A stretch of 64,000 nt of DNA from Egicoccus halophilus (lineage in GTDB: Bacteria; Actinomycetota; Nitriliruptoria; Nitriliruptorales; Nitriliruptoraceae): positions 2,536,001 to 2,600,000 of the forward strand of contig NZ_CP036250.1 of the NCBI RefSeq assembly GCF_004300825.1, read 5' to 3'. The position numbers were made by a program, and so were the translations under genes. Positions 56,034-64,000 of this stretch are shown here, one piece after another (position 1 is the first letter of the stretch; each line of letters begins with the position of its first letter). The notes under the pieces were generated by a model. It worked only from the letters and a program-made list of their open reading frames with translations. It was not told the origin of the DNA and did not search any database.

Positions 56034-56981
56034 CTAGCCGGAGCCCCGGACCGGCGGCGGCCGATCGCGGTCGGGAGTGTCGTCGTTGCGCGCCGCCCGC
56101 CGGGCGACCAGCGGTGAGGTCAGCATCTGCACGACCGCGTAGACGACCGCAGGCAGGGCGACCGCGTCGGGCAGGCCGCTCGCGACGACCAGGAACGCCG
56201 CGATCGAGAACTCCTTCTTGCTCACCGTGAACCACATCGCCACCCGGTCGTCCCGCGCGGGCAGCAGTGGGCTCGCCGCCAGCGCGACCAGGTACCCGGC
56301 GAGGTTGAGCGCCACCGCGACGCCCACGAGCAGCCCCACGGTCGCCGGCTCGGCGCGCACCAGGTCGGCGTTCGGCCCGACGACCGCGAGCAGCAGGGCC
56401 AGGTAGGTCAACGACCCGGTCGCCGACAGCGCCGGCTCGAGCCGGGCGACCCGGCCCGGGAACCGGGTCCGCAGCCCCACGCCGAGCACCGTGGGGACCA
56501 GCACGGTCAGCGCCAGCTCACCCGCCAGGGAGACGACCGGGGCGTCGAGGCGGACCCCGGTGTAGCCGAGGAAGAGCAGCGGGACGAGCACGGGGGCGAG
56601 CGCCGTGTTGAGCGCGTTGCAGACGGTCGCCAGCGCCACGTTGCCGCGGGCGAGCCAGACCAGCAGTGGTGAGGAGACGTCCGTCGGCAACGTGCCCAGC
56701 AGCACCAGCCCGAGCCACAGCGGCCCGTCGCCGAACACGAGCGTCGCCAGACCGAGTGCCAGCAGGCTCATCGGCCCGTACACGAGCAGGGTGGCCAGCA
56801 GGGCGACCCGCGGCCGCCGCAGGACGGAACGCAGCGTGGCCAGGTCGAACGTGAGGCTGACACCCAGCATCAGCAGCGCCAGCAGCGGGGTCACCGCCGG
56901 CTGCAGCGCCTCGCCCGTCCACGGCACGACCAGGCCGAGCAGGGCGGTGAGCACCACCAGGACCACGAGGTGGTCCTCCAC
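56034..56981 (-). CDS. Bile acid:sodium symporter-family (BASS) transporter
   Basis: A 315-residue protein with about nine or ten hydrophobic segments. LLGTLPTDVSSPLLVWLARGNVALATVCNALNT matches the SBF/BASS signature. Substrates in this family range from organic acids to pantothenate and bicarbonate; none can be chosen here. GTG start at 56981. Confidence 0.87.
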   Translation of the reverse strand: MEDHLVVLVVLTALLGLVVPWTGEALQPAVTPLLALLMLGVSLTFDLATLRSVLRRPRVALLATLLVYGPMSLLALGLATLVFGDGPLWLGLVLLGTLPTDVSSPLLVWLARGNVALATVCNALNTALAPVLVPLLFLGYTGVRLDAPVVSLAGELALTVLVPTVLGVGLRTRFPGRVARLEPALSATGSLTYLALLLAVVGPNADLVRAEPATVGLLVGVAVALNLAGYLVALAASPLLPARDDRVAMWFTVSKKEFSIAAFLVVASGLPDAVALPAVVYAVVQMLTSPLVARRAARNDDTPDRDRPPPVRGSG

Positions 56982-57048
56982 GACCCGCAGACGCTCGACG
57001 GACGATCCTTTCCCGGGACGCAGGTTCCACGGCGTTCACGCCGCGCGG

Positions 57049-57354
57049 TCAGCCCGGCGGGGGCGTGTGACGCAGGATGCCGGCGACCACACCGCTGAGG
57101 ATCGCCCCCACCAGGCAGGCGATGGCACCGATGTTCATCCCCAGCGACACCATCGCTCCGGTCGTGCCGTCAGCCGCGAACGTCACGAGCGAGACGACGA
57201 ACAGGACGACGCCGACGACGGTCGCCGCGACCGCCGCGACGGCGAAGTACCGCCAGCGGCGCTCGCGTCGCGGACCTCGGACGGCGGTGACCAGCCCGGC
57301 CCCGAGCGGCCACACGAGCGCGAGCGCCACGAGCAGCAGGAATCCGTCTCCCAC
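57049..57354 (-). CDS. Small three-helix membrane protein
   Basis: A 101-residue protein with three hydrophobic segments (about 2-26, 34-60 and 67-95). GTG 57354 is favoured because sequence upstream encodes an Arg/Ala-rich extension unlike a membrane protein. No family recognised. Confidence 0.65.
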   Translation of the reverse strand: MGDGFLLLVALALVWPLGAGLVTAVRGPRRERRWRYFAVAAVAATVVGVVLFVVSLVTFAADGTTGAMVSLGMNIGAIACLVGAILSGVVAGILRHTPPPG

Positions 57355-57504
57355 GTCTGCTCGCCCCCCGACCGGTCGCGTCTCGGGCGCCACCGTAGAG
57401 CCTGCGTGCTGGCCGGTCACCGTGCCAGGTGATCGGACGGCCCGGAACGCGAGCGGCGCGCCCGCTGCGAGGCGCGCCGCCACACCGGTGTCCACCGGCA
57501 GGGG

Positions 57505-59464
57505 TCACGCGCCGATCTTGCCGCCGCCGATCCTGCGGATCACGACCGTCGCCGAGCGCGGACGGCCGGCCGGGTCGTGATCGGGCCAGCTGCTCACGGC
57601 CTGCGGGTCGGCGGGCGTCGGCGCACCGATGGCAGGCGTCGACTCGCCCGGGTGCTGGACGTTGACGAACATCGTCGACTGGTCCGGGGTGGTGACCACC
57701 CCGGTGATCTCGCAGCCTCGTGGGCCCACGAGGAACCGTCGGATCTCGCCGGTGTCGGGGTCCGCCGCCAGCATCGCGTTGTTGCCGAGGTTGTCGTGGC
57801 CGGCCTGGGGGCGCAGCTGCGCCGAGTTGGAGACGTCGGTCTGGATCCACAGCCGCCCGTCGGGGTCGAACCACAACCCGTCGGGCGAACCGAACATGCT
57901 GTCCGCGTCGAGCTCGACCCGCGCGTCGTAGGCCGGGTCACCGGCGAGCACGAAGAGGTCCCAGGCGAAGGTGGTCGCGGTGTTGTCGCCGTGCGTCTCG
58001 GTCCAGCGCACGATGTGCCCGTAGGGGTTGGGTTGACGGGGGTTGACGTTGCCGGCCCAGCCGGCACCGTTGGTCAGCGTGAGGTAGACGTCGTCGTTGC
58101 GCGGATGCACGGCGACCCATTCCGGGCGGTCCATCGGGGTGGCGCCCACCGCGTCGGCCGCCTGACGGGTGCGGATGAGCACGTCGGCCTGGTCGACCCA
58201 GCCGTTGGCAGCCGTGAGCGGACCGCGACCGTGGACCAACGGCAGCCACACGCCGGTGCCGTCGTCATCGAAGCGGGCCACGTAGAGCGTGCCGTCGTCG
58301 AGCGGGCTGCGGCCACGGGCGAGCTCGGCCCGCCACGGACGGGTGCCGACGAACTTGTAGACGTAGTCGCCGTCCTGGTCGTCACCGCTGTAGACCACGA
58401 CGCGGCCGCGCGACTCGGTGACGGTGGCGCCCTCGTGCTTGAAGCGGCCCATCGCGGTGCGCTTCACCGGCGTGCTCGTCGGGTCCATCGGGTCGATCTC
58501 GACGACCCAGCCGAACCGGCGCAGTTCGTTGGGGTTGCGGGCCACGTCGAACCGCTCGTCCACCGTGTGCCCAGCGGTAGCCGAACCCGTTGGCGTTGAT
58601 CCCGTAGCGGCGTTCCTCGGCGTCCGGCACCCACCCGGTGTCCTGCGTGCCGAAGTAGCCGTTCCAGTTCTCCTCGCAGGTGAGGTAGGTCCCCCACGGC
58701 GTGACCCCGTGGGAACAGTTGTTGAGGGTGCCCCCGACCGGGCGTGAGGTCCGCAGCCTCGGATGGTCGCCACCGACCGGTCCCGAGAAGGCCATGGAGG
58801 TCGTACCGGTGATCCGGCGGTTGTGGTTCGAGTCGATCCGCTGCCAGCGCCCGCCGACGAGCGCGACGTTGACGACGCTGACACCGTGGGCGGCGAGCGC
58901 CTTGTCGACCTTCGCCTGGGTCATGGTGCCGGCGCCGTCGGGACTGAGCAGGGTCTGGTCCACGTACTCGTGGTTGAGGACCAGCAACCCGTTCTCGTTG
59001 CCGCGGCGTCCGTCGCCGAGCGGGAAGAAGTGCATGCCGTCGTGGTGCATGCCGATCTGCTCGGCCTGCTCGGCGGCGGTGTTGCTGGCGTCGGCCTTCC
59101 AGGCCGGCCCGTCGGTGCGGATGGGCTCTCCCCACGGGATGAGCACCTCGGCGACGTAGCCGTCGGGGACCACGATCGTGTCGGCCGTGCCGGTAAGCAC
59201 CGCGGGGAAGCCCAGCAGCGACCGGGCCGCGCGGCCGTTGCCGTTGGCCGCACCGGCCGGCGGGGCCGCGAGCGCACCGCTGGCGCCCGTGCCGAGGCCG
59301 TTGCCGAGCGTGAGGAAGCCGGCGGCGGCCATGATCGCGCCACCGCGCAGCACGTTGCGACGGGACAGGCGTGCCTCGACGACCGCACCGAACGGGCGGT
59401 TGTCGGCGTCGTTGCTGCGCTGCTCGTCGGGATCGAGTTCCGGGAACATCGTCGGCGTGACCAT
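57505..59464 (-). pseudogene. phoX: PhoX-type alkaline phosphatase with a frameshift
   Basis: Two overlapping frames form one PhoX (DUF839) protein of about 650 residues. The first carries a twin-arginine signal (SRRNVLRGGAIM) and runs to NGFGYRW; the second continues HTVDERFDVARNPNELRRFGW through GSPDGLWFDPDGRLWIQTDVSNS to the end. Removing one base from the C3 run at 58570-58572 rejoins YRW-HTVDERFD, so the lesion is a single-nucleotide insertion. PhoX is a secreted Ca2+/Fe3+ phosphatase. No other damage is visible, so this could be a sequencing error or a recent mutation. ATG 59464 follows AAGGAG. Confidence 0.85.
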
Positions 59465-59687
59465 CGGGGCGGCGCTCCTTGCCTCCTCGCCGACGTTCGG
59501 CCGCTGCGGCCGGCGCGTCGGGATGCCCACTCGGACATCGTCCGGCACGCTAGGTAGGCCCGGTGGTGCAGCGGCCAACGGGGTGTGAACGCCGCCTCAG
59601 CGCCCGGTTGCGGTTCGACGACACCGCCAACGAGGCGTCCCGCCCGTCACGCACGCCGGGCTGACGCGTTCGGCCCTCGCGTGCGGG

Positions 59688-60629
59688 TCAGCCCTCGAGT
59701 CGATGCGGCACCCCGGTCAGCGCCTCGGTGCGCGCGAACAGCTCCGCCGCGAGTTCCCGGTCACTGGCCGCGTCGCTGGCCGGTACCAGGGTCGGTGCGC
59801 CGCGCATGCCCAGCAGTCCCGAGGGCCCCCAGTAGGAGCCGGGCGGGACGTTGGGCGCCGTGGCCGCGTACAGCTGGGGCAGCGCCCCGTCGGCCGCGGA
59901 CTGGCCGAGGACGGTGTTGAGCACACTGCTCGCCCCCCGGTTGACCAGGCCCGACAGCCCGCCCTGCAGCGCCGGACCCTTCGTCTGCAACTCGGTCCGC
60001 GCATAGCCGGGGTGGGCGTTGGCGACCGTCACCCGCGCTCCCACCGCGTCCAGCCGTCGTTGCAGCTCACGGGCGTAGAGCAGGTTGGCGAGTTTGCTCT
60101 GTCCGTAGGCCAGCCACCGCTGGTAGCGACGCCGCTCGTAGTTGAGGTCGTCGAGGTCGATGCTGCCCATCCGGTGTGCCTCGGACGACACCACGACGAT
60201 CCGTGGGTCGGCGGCCCGGCGGATCGTGGGCAGCAGGTCGGCGACCAGCGCGGCGTGCCCGAGGTGGTTGACGCCGAGCTGCAGTTCGAAGCCGTCGGCG
60301 GTCCGGCGCAGCGGCGTGGCCATCAACCCGGCGTTGCAGATCACCGCCTCGATGGCGTCGTAGCGCTCGCGCAGACGCGCGGCGGCGACACGGACGCTGG
60401 CCAGGTCGGCGAGGTCGAGCGACACTTCGTCCAGGTGCGCGTCGGGCACCACGCGCCGCACGCGTTCGACGGCCGCCGCGGTCTTGCGCGCATCCCGGGT
60501 GGCGAGCACCACCGTCGCACCGGCGCGGGCCAACGCCCGGGTGTTCTCGAGCCCGAGTCCGGCGGAGGCGCCGGTGACCACCACCGTGCGTCCGCGCTGG
60601 TCGGGGACGTCCTGCTCGTTCCAGCTCAC
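59688..60629 (-). CDS. Short-chain dehydrogenase/reductase
   Basis: A 313-residue SDR of the retinol/oxidoreductase type. Cofactor motif TGASAGLGLEN (about residues 19-29), CNAGLM, catalytic Ser in VVSSEAHRM and YGQSK as the Tyr-x3-Lys pair. RDARK after the second strand suggests NADP. Substrate unknown. GTG start 60629 follows GAGGAG. Confidence 0.9.
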   Translation of the reverse strand: MSWNEQDVPDQRGRTVVVTGASAGLGLENTRALARAGATVVLATRDARKTAAAVERVRRVVPDAHLDEVSLDLADLASVRVAAARLRERYDAIEAVICNAGLMATPLRRTADGFELQLGVNHLGHAALVADLLPTIRRAADPRIVVVSSEAHRMGSIDLDDLNYERRRYQRWLAYGQSKLANLLYARELQRRLDAVGARVTVANAHPGYARTELQTKGPALQGGLSGLVNRGASSVLNTVLGQSAADGALPQLYAATAPNVPPGSYWGPSGLLGMRGAPTLVPASDAASDRELAAELFARTEALTGVPHRLEG

Positions 60630-60732
60630 CGGTGCTCCTCGCTCGTGTCGGGCGACGTGCCGACGCTAGGTCGTTCGGGCCGCCGGCGCCGCGACCTACC
60701 CTGGTTCGACGCACGACGACCGGTTGGTTGCC

Positions 60733-61005
60733 ATGTCCTCCCGCAAGCTCACCCTCGACCTGCACCCGGTCTACAACCGCAGTGATCGCATCGACGCCGC
60801 CCTGCGCGAAGCGATGGACGAGGCCGAGGCGATCCGGGCCAGACAGCTCGAGATCATCTACGGCAAGGGCTCCGGTGCGCTCCGCAAGCGGGTGCTGCGC
60901 TTCCTCGACCGCAAGGACGTCCGCGCGCGCTATCACCGCATCGACAAGGACCCGGGCAACTCGGGCCACCTCCACGTCCACTTCCGCTGGTCACGCGGGC
61001 AGTGA
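60733..61005 (+). CDS. Stand-alone Smr-domain protein
   Basis: A 90-residue protein essentially consisting of a Smr domain: LDLHPVYNRSDRIDAAL and EIIYGKGSGALRKRVLRFL (the HGxG/GKGxG loop in its G-K-G-S-G form) with HLHVHF at the end. Smr domains bind or nick nucleic acid; this lacks a MutS2 ATPase. ATG 60733 is used; an in-frame TTG lies three codons upstream. Nine bases separate it from the convergent symporter. Confidence 0.85.
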   Translation: MSSRKLTLDLHPVYNRSDRIDAALREAMDEAEAIRARQLEIIYGKGSGALRKRVLRFLDRKDVRARYHRIDKDPGNSGHLHVHFRWSRGQ

Positions 61006-61011
61006 CGCGGT

Positions 61012-62463
61012 TCAGGCCTCGGCCGGATGTGGCGCGTCGCGGTCGGGACCGAACACGCGGAGTCCCAGCACCAGCCAGAACACCATCAGCACGAAGGTTC
61101 CGATCAGCACCGGGACGGCACCGAGCTGGGCGATCAGCGGCACCGAGGCGGCGGTGAACAGCCCGCCACCGACGACCGGTTCGAACAGCAGCTGCTTGTA
61201 GCCGAACGCCTCCAGCCCACCGGAGCGGTTGGCCGGGTCGGCGATGCGCATCAGCAGCAGCCCGGTGACCGTCATGCCCATCGACTGTCCGAAGTCGCCC
61301 AGGCCGCGCTCGTAGGGATGCTGCGGCACGATGCGCGGCGCGAGTACCAGCAGCGCGCTGACGTTCCAGGCGATGCCGGCCAGCGTCAGGACCGCGAACG
61401 CACCGAGATTGCCGCCCAGCGCGTCGAGCGACAGCGTCCCGAGCGCCGCGACGATGATCAGGTCCAGCGCCGCCCCCGAGATGCGGTTGATCAGGTGGCG
61501 GTCGACGAGCCGGCCGCGACCGGTGCGGTCGAGGAACACCTGCAGCGCGACACCACCGAGCATCGCCATGGGGAACAGCGGCAGGTGCACCAGCAGTTCC
61601 AGGCCTCCCTCGCCGCCCCAGGTGTTGACCTCGACCCACTCGAGCGCCTCGAGCAACAGCCAGCCGATCGCGATCGCCAGGGCGACGAACCCGATGTGGA
61701 CCGAGAGCGGGTCGGTGGTGGCGGTCTCGTCGTGCTCGCGGCGGGCGAGTTCCCCCTCGCGGTCGTCGAGATCGTCGAGGTCGTCGTCGGTGGCCTGCCG
61801 TGCAACCTCGACCGGGTTGCCGTCGGCGTCCAGGTCGATGCGACCGGTGCGCACCGCCCAGTTGATGATCACCGTGCCGATCAGCACCCCGGCGACCAAC
61901 CCGATGGTGGCCAGCCCGAGCGCCAGGTCGGTGCCCTCGGCGAAGCCGAACTCCTCGAAGGTGTCCGCCAGGCCGGCCGCGGTCCCGTGACCGCCCTCGA
62001 AGCCGATCTCCAGCAGCGCACCGGCCAGGGGGGGCAGGCCGAAGACGGGCCCGAGGACGAGCAGCCCCAGCCCGATGCCGACGACGTACTGGCCCCAGGC
62101 GATCGTCTGGCCCAGCGCGACCTGCGGGCCGGCGATGCGCCAGATGGCACCGATGCTCGGAATCGTCTTGCCGATGAACAGGGCCGCGAACACGACGCTG
62201 ATGAGGATCACCGGCAGCTGACCCCACACCTCGCCGACCGCCGGCGGCAACAACCCGTCGGTGAGCACCTGCGGACCGTCGAACGCCCCGACCAACCGGC
62301 CGAGCACCTGCGGTCCGGCCAGCAGCGCGAGGACGCCGCCGATCACCGAGGCCGGCAAGAACAACTCGCGCAGCACCGTCAGTCGTGCCCGCAACGTCTT
62401 CGCCACGAGCAGGAACAGCCCGATCACGAGCAGGGCGGCGAACACGTCGGTCACGGAGGTCAT
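61012..62463 (-). CDS. Sodium/glutamate symporter (GltS-like)
   Basis: A 483-residue membrane protein of the ESS/GltS family with about ten to twelve hydrophobic segments. GGHGTAAGLADTF in the first half is the family hallmark, and a second reentrant-loop segment is GQSMGMTVTGLL. A strongly acidic cytoplasmic loop (DDDLDDLDDREGELARREHD) separates the two halves. It should import glutamate with Na+. ATG 62461-62463 is favoured over a GTG two codons upstream because GAGGG is better spaced. glnE lies 78 bp upstream on the same strand. Confidence 0.88.
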   Translation of the reverse strand: MTSVTDVFAALLVIGLFLLVAKTLRARLTVLRELFLPASVIGGVLALLAGPQVLGRLVGAFDGPQVLTDGLLPPAVGEVWGQLPVILISVVFAALFIGKTIPSIGAIWRIAGPQVALGQTIAWGQYVVGIGLGLLVLGPVFGLPPLAGALLEIGFEGGHGTAAGLADTFEEFGFAEGTDLALGLATIGLVAGVLIGTVIINWAVRTGRIDLDADGNPVEVARQATDDDLDDLDDREGELARREHDETATTDPLSVHIGFVALAIAIGWLLLEALEWVEVNTWGGEGGLELLVHLPLFPMAMLGGVALQVFLDRTGRGRLVDRHLINRISGAALDLIIVAALGTLSLDALGGNLGAFAVLTLAGIAWNVSALLVLAPRIVPQHPYERGLGDFGQSMGMTVTGLLLMRIADPANRSGGLEAFGYKQLLFEPVVGGGLFTAASVPLIAQLGAVPVLIGTFVLMVFWLVLGLRVFGPDRDAPHPAEA

Positions 62464-62541
62464 GGGCACGGACCCTCGCAGGGACGGCGGGTGGCAAGGG
62501 TCGCCGACCGTAGGCGCCCCACGTCGGCGCGTGCGCCGCGG

Positions 62542-64000
62542 TCACCAGACGTTGGTGTGCTGGCCCGCGTCGAGCCCGTAGAAGAGCCGGTCGAACACCT
62601 GGCGCACGTGACGCTGGTGCCGACGCCGCTCCTCCTCGAGGTCCTGCCAACCTCCTCGGGCATACCCCATGGACCGGGCGAGCAGCTCGAGGACCTGCGG
62701 GTTGCCCGGGACCACGTCGACGTCACGCTGACGCAGCAGATACAGCCGGTTGCGCAGCAAGGACAGGAACCGGTAGCCCTCGCGCAGCTGCTCCGCGTCC
62801 GCGTGCTCGAGCAGCCCGGCGTCCTGGGCCCCGTCGAGCACGACCATGGTCGCCGGTGAGCGCAGTTCGGTGTGCTGGTGCCCGTGACGCTGTTGGAGCA
62901 GCTGGACGGTCCACTCGACGTCGCTGATCCCACCCGGACCGAGCTTGAGGTGGCGTTCCGGATCGACACGCCGCGGAATGCGTTCCTTCTCGATGCGGGC
63001 CTTCATCCGTCGGATGCGCTGGGCGTCGCGTTCGCCGAACTCGGCCGGGAAGGCGCGCTGCCGGCCGGCGTCGACCAGGCGCTGACCGAGCGCACGGTCG
63101 CCGGCGACGACCCGGGCCTTGAGCAGCGCCTGCGCCTCCCAGGGCTCCGACCAACGGTTCCAGTAGCTCAGGTACGACGGATGGGAGCGGGACAGCGGTC
63201 CACTGCGTCCCTCGGGACGCAGATCGGCGTCGACCTCGAAGGCGGTGCCCTCGGCGGTGATGTCGGACAACGAACGCATGACGTTGCCGGCCACGGTCAG
63301 CGCCAGCTTGTTGGCGTCCTCCCGGTCGGCCCCGTCGGCGACCTCGTGCACGAACAGCACGTCGAGGTCGGAGACGTAGTTGAGCTCGAAGCCACCGAGC
63401 TTGCCCATCCCCACGATCGCGACCGAGACCGGTAGCTCGTCGGGTGAGTCCAGGCCCCGTTCCCGTGCCTGGCGACGCAGCTCGGCCCGAAGCGCGCCGG
63501 TCAGGCACGCCTCGCCGAGCGCCGTGAGCTCCTCCCCCACCCCGCCGACCGTGCTGGCACCGGCCAGGTCACGCAGGACGATCCGCAGCAGCTCCAGCCG
63601 CTTGAACCGGCGCAGTGCCGCGGTGGTGTCCTGCCAGTGCAGACGGGCCATCGCCATGCGTACCAGGTCGTCGCGGGTGCGCGGCCGGTCGCGCAGGTGC
63701 TCGTCACGCAGCCAGTCGATGCCCTGGGGTTGGCTCACCAGCAGCTCACCGACGACCCGGGACGTGCCCAGTACGCGGGCCAGCAGCTCCGAGGCGGGCG
63801 GATGGTCCCGCAGGTGCTCGAGCAGCTTGGCCGTGTCGCCCTGCGCGTCGACGAGCTCTCGGAAGCTCTGGAGTCCGGTGTCCGGGTCGGGCGTCTCCTG
63901 CAGCAGGCTCAGCATCGCCGGCAGGACGGCCCGCAGGGTGCGTGCCCGGCGACTGACCCCGGCGGTCATCGCCCGCACGTGGCGCAGCGCCGCCCTGCCG
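62542..64000 (-). CDS. glnE: Glutamine synthetase adenylyltransferase, C-terminal part
   Basis: The 3' half of glnE; the gene continues past the right edge. About 486 residues are visible, reading AMTAGVSRRARTLRAVLPAML to the end. The nucleotidyltransferase motif GMGKLGGFELNYVSDLDVLF (about residues 202-221 from the first visible Met) is the adenylyl-transferase domain, followed by the DADLRPEGRSGPL and PGGISDVEW segments. GlnE modifies and demodifies glutamine synthetase in response to nitrogen status. The N-terminal adenylyl-removing domain is expected beyond the edge. Confidence 0.94.
   Translation of the reverse strand, partial: GRAALRHVRAMTAGVSRRARTLRAVLPAMLSLLQETPDPDTGLQSFRELVDAQGDTAKLLEHLRDHPPASELLARVLGTSRVVGELLVSQPQGIDWLRDEHLRDRPRTRDDLVRMAMARLHWQDTTAALRRFKRLELLRIVLRDLAGASTVGGVGEELTALGEACLTGALRAELRRQARERGLDSPDELPVSVAIVGMGKLGGFELNYVSDLDVLFVHEVADGADREDANKLALTVAGNVMRSLSDITAEGTAFEVDADLRPEGRSGPLSRSHPSYLSYWNRWSEPWEAQALLKARVVAGDRALGQRLVDAGRQRAFPAEFGERDAQRIRRMKARIEKERIPRRVDPERHLKLGPGGISDVEWTVQLLQQRHGHQHTELRSPATMVVLDGAQDAGLLEHADAEQLREGYRFLSLLRNRLYLLRQRDVDVVPGNPQVLELLARSMGYARGGWQDLEEERRRHQRHVRQVFDRLFYGLDAGQHTNVW

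Overview
The window is very GC-rich (third positions almost all G or C), densely coded, uses many GTG starts and has at least eleven four-base ATGA/GTGA stop-start overlaps. Protein types (actinobacterial XylA numbering, PucR regulator beside a DesA3-like desaturase and its ferredoxin reductase, CmtR-like metal sensor, Cys-Ser-Gly HutH, hexameric GdhA) point to a high-GC Actinomycetota chromosome. A deep-branching class is possible, but I cannot name the genus. I see no tRNA, rRNA, CRISPR array, insertion sequence or phage gene, so this reads as ordinary chromosome rich in catabolic and transport genes.

Layout. 1-6930: xylose locus, with an ABC transporter (ATPase cut by the window edge, ChvE-like binding lipoprotein), xylB and xylA leftward, and a divergent ROK repressor. 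Inverted repeats of related type lie before xylA/xylR and before the binding-protein gene. 6972-9338: DJ-1-like protein, epoxide-hydrolase-like protein and an IclR regulator. 9652-12627: aspA plus a Dcu-type C4-dicarboxylate carrier. 12840-15648: tyrosine phosphatase, GAF protein, membrane protein, and a metal-efflux/CmtR-like pair. 15792-26477: histidine utilisation, with hutH separated from hutU-M20 hydrolase-hutF-hutI by a leftward response regulator-histidine kinase-DUF4173 operon. 26557-33065: acetyltransferase, DUF1801 protein, KstD-like flavoprotein, GH13 enzyme and a PAS-PAS-GGDEF-EAL protein.

33374-41288: membrane protein, patatin lipase, gdhA, YdeI-like and hemerythrin-like proteins, and a P2-type cation ATPase. 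41289-46105: AlkZ-like winged-helix protein and a desaturase/ferredoxin reductase/PucR module. 46153-49336: DUF2237 protein, alpha/beta hydrolase, Pit phosphate transporter and its DUF47 partner. 49394-53709: a five-gene MoxR/DUF58/DUF4129 operon in which every junction is a four-base overlap. 53849-64000: methyltransferase, disrupted CPA1 antiporter, small membrane protein, BASS-type transporter, frameshifted PhoX, SDR, Smr protein, GltS-like symporter and the C-terminal half of glnE.

Taken together, xylose enters through XylA/XylB. Histidine is taken to N-formylglutamate by HutH/U/I/F, and an M20 metallohydrolase sits where HutG would be expected. Aspartate is deaminated to fumarate, which Dcu can exchange. 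Glutamate metabolism recurs through GdhA, GltS and GlnE. No single spectacular new system is evident. The best leads are the HutG-replacement candidate, the sensor-less kinase with its DUF4173 partner, the MoxR operon lacking a transglutaminase, an inverted repeat that would bury the ribosome site of the cation ATPase, and several precise repeats and palindromes in spacers.
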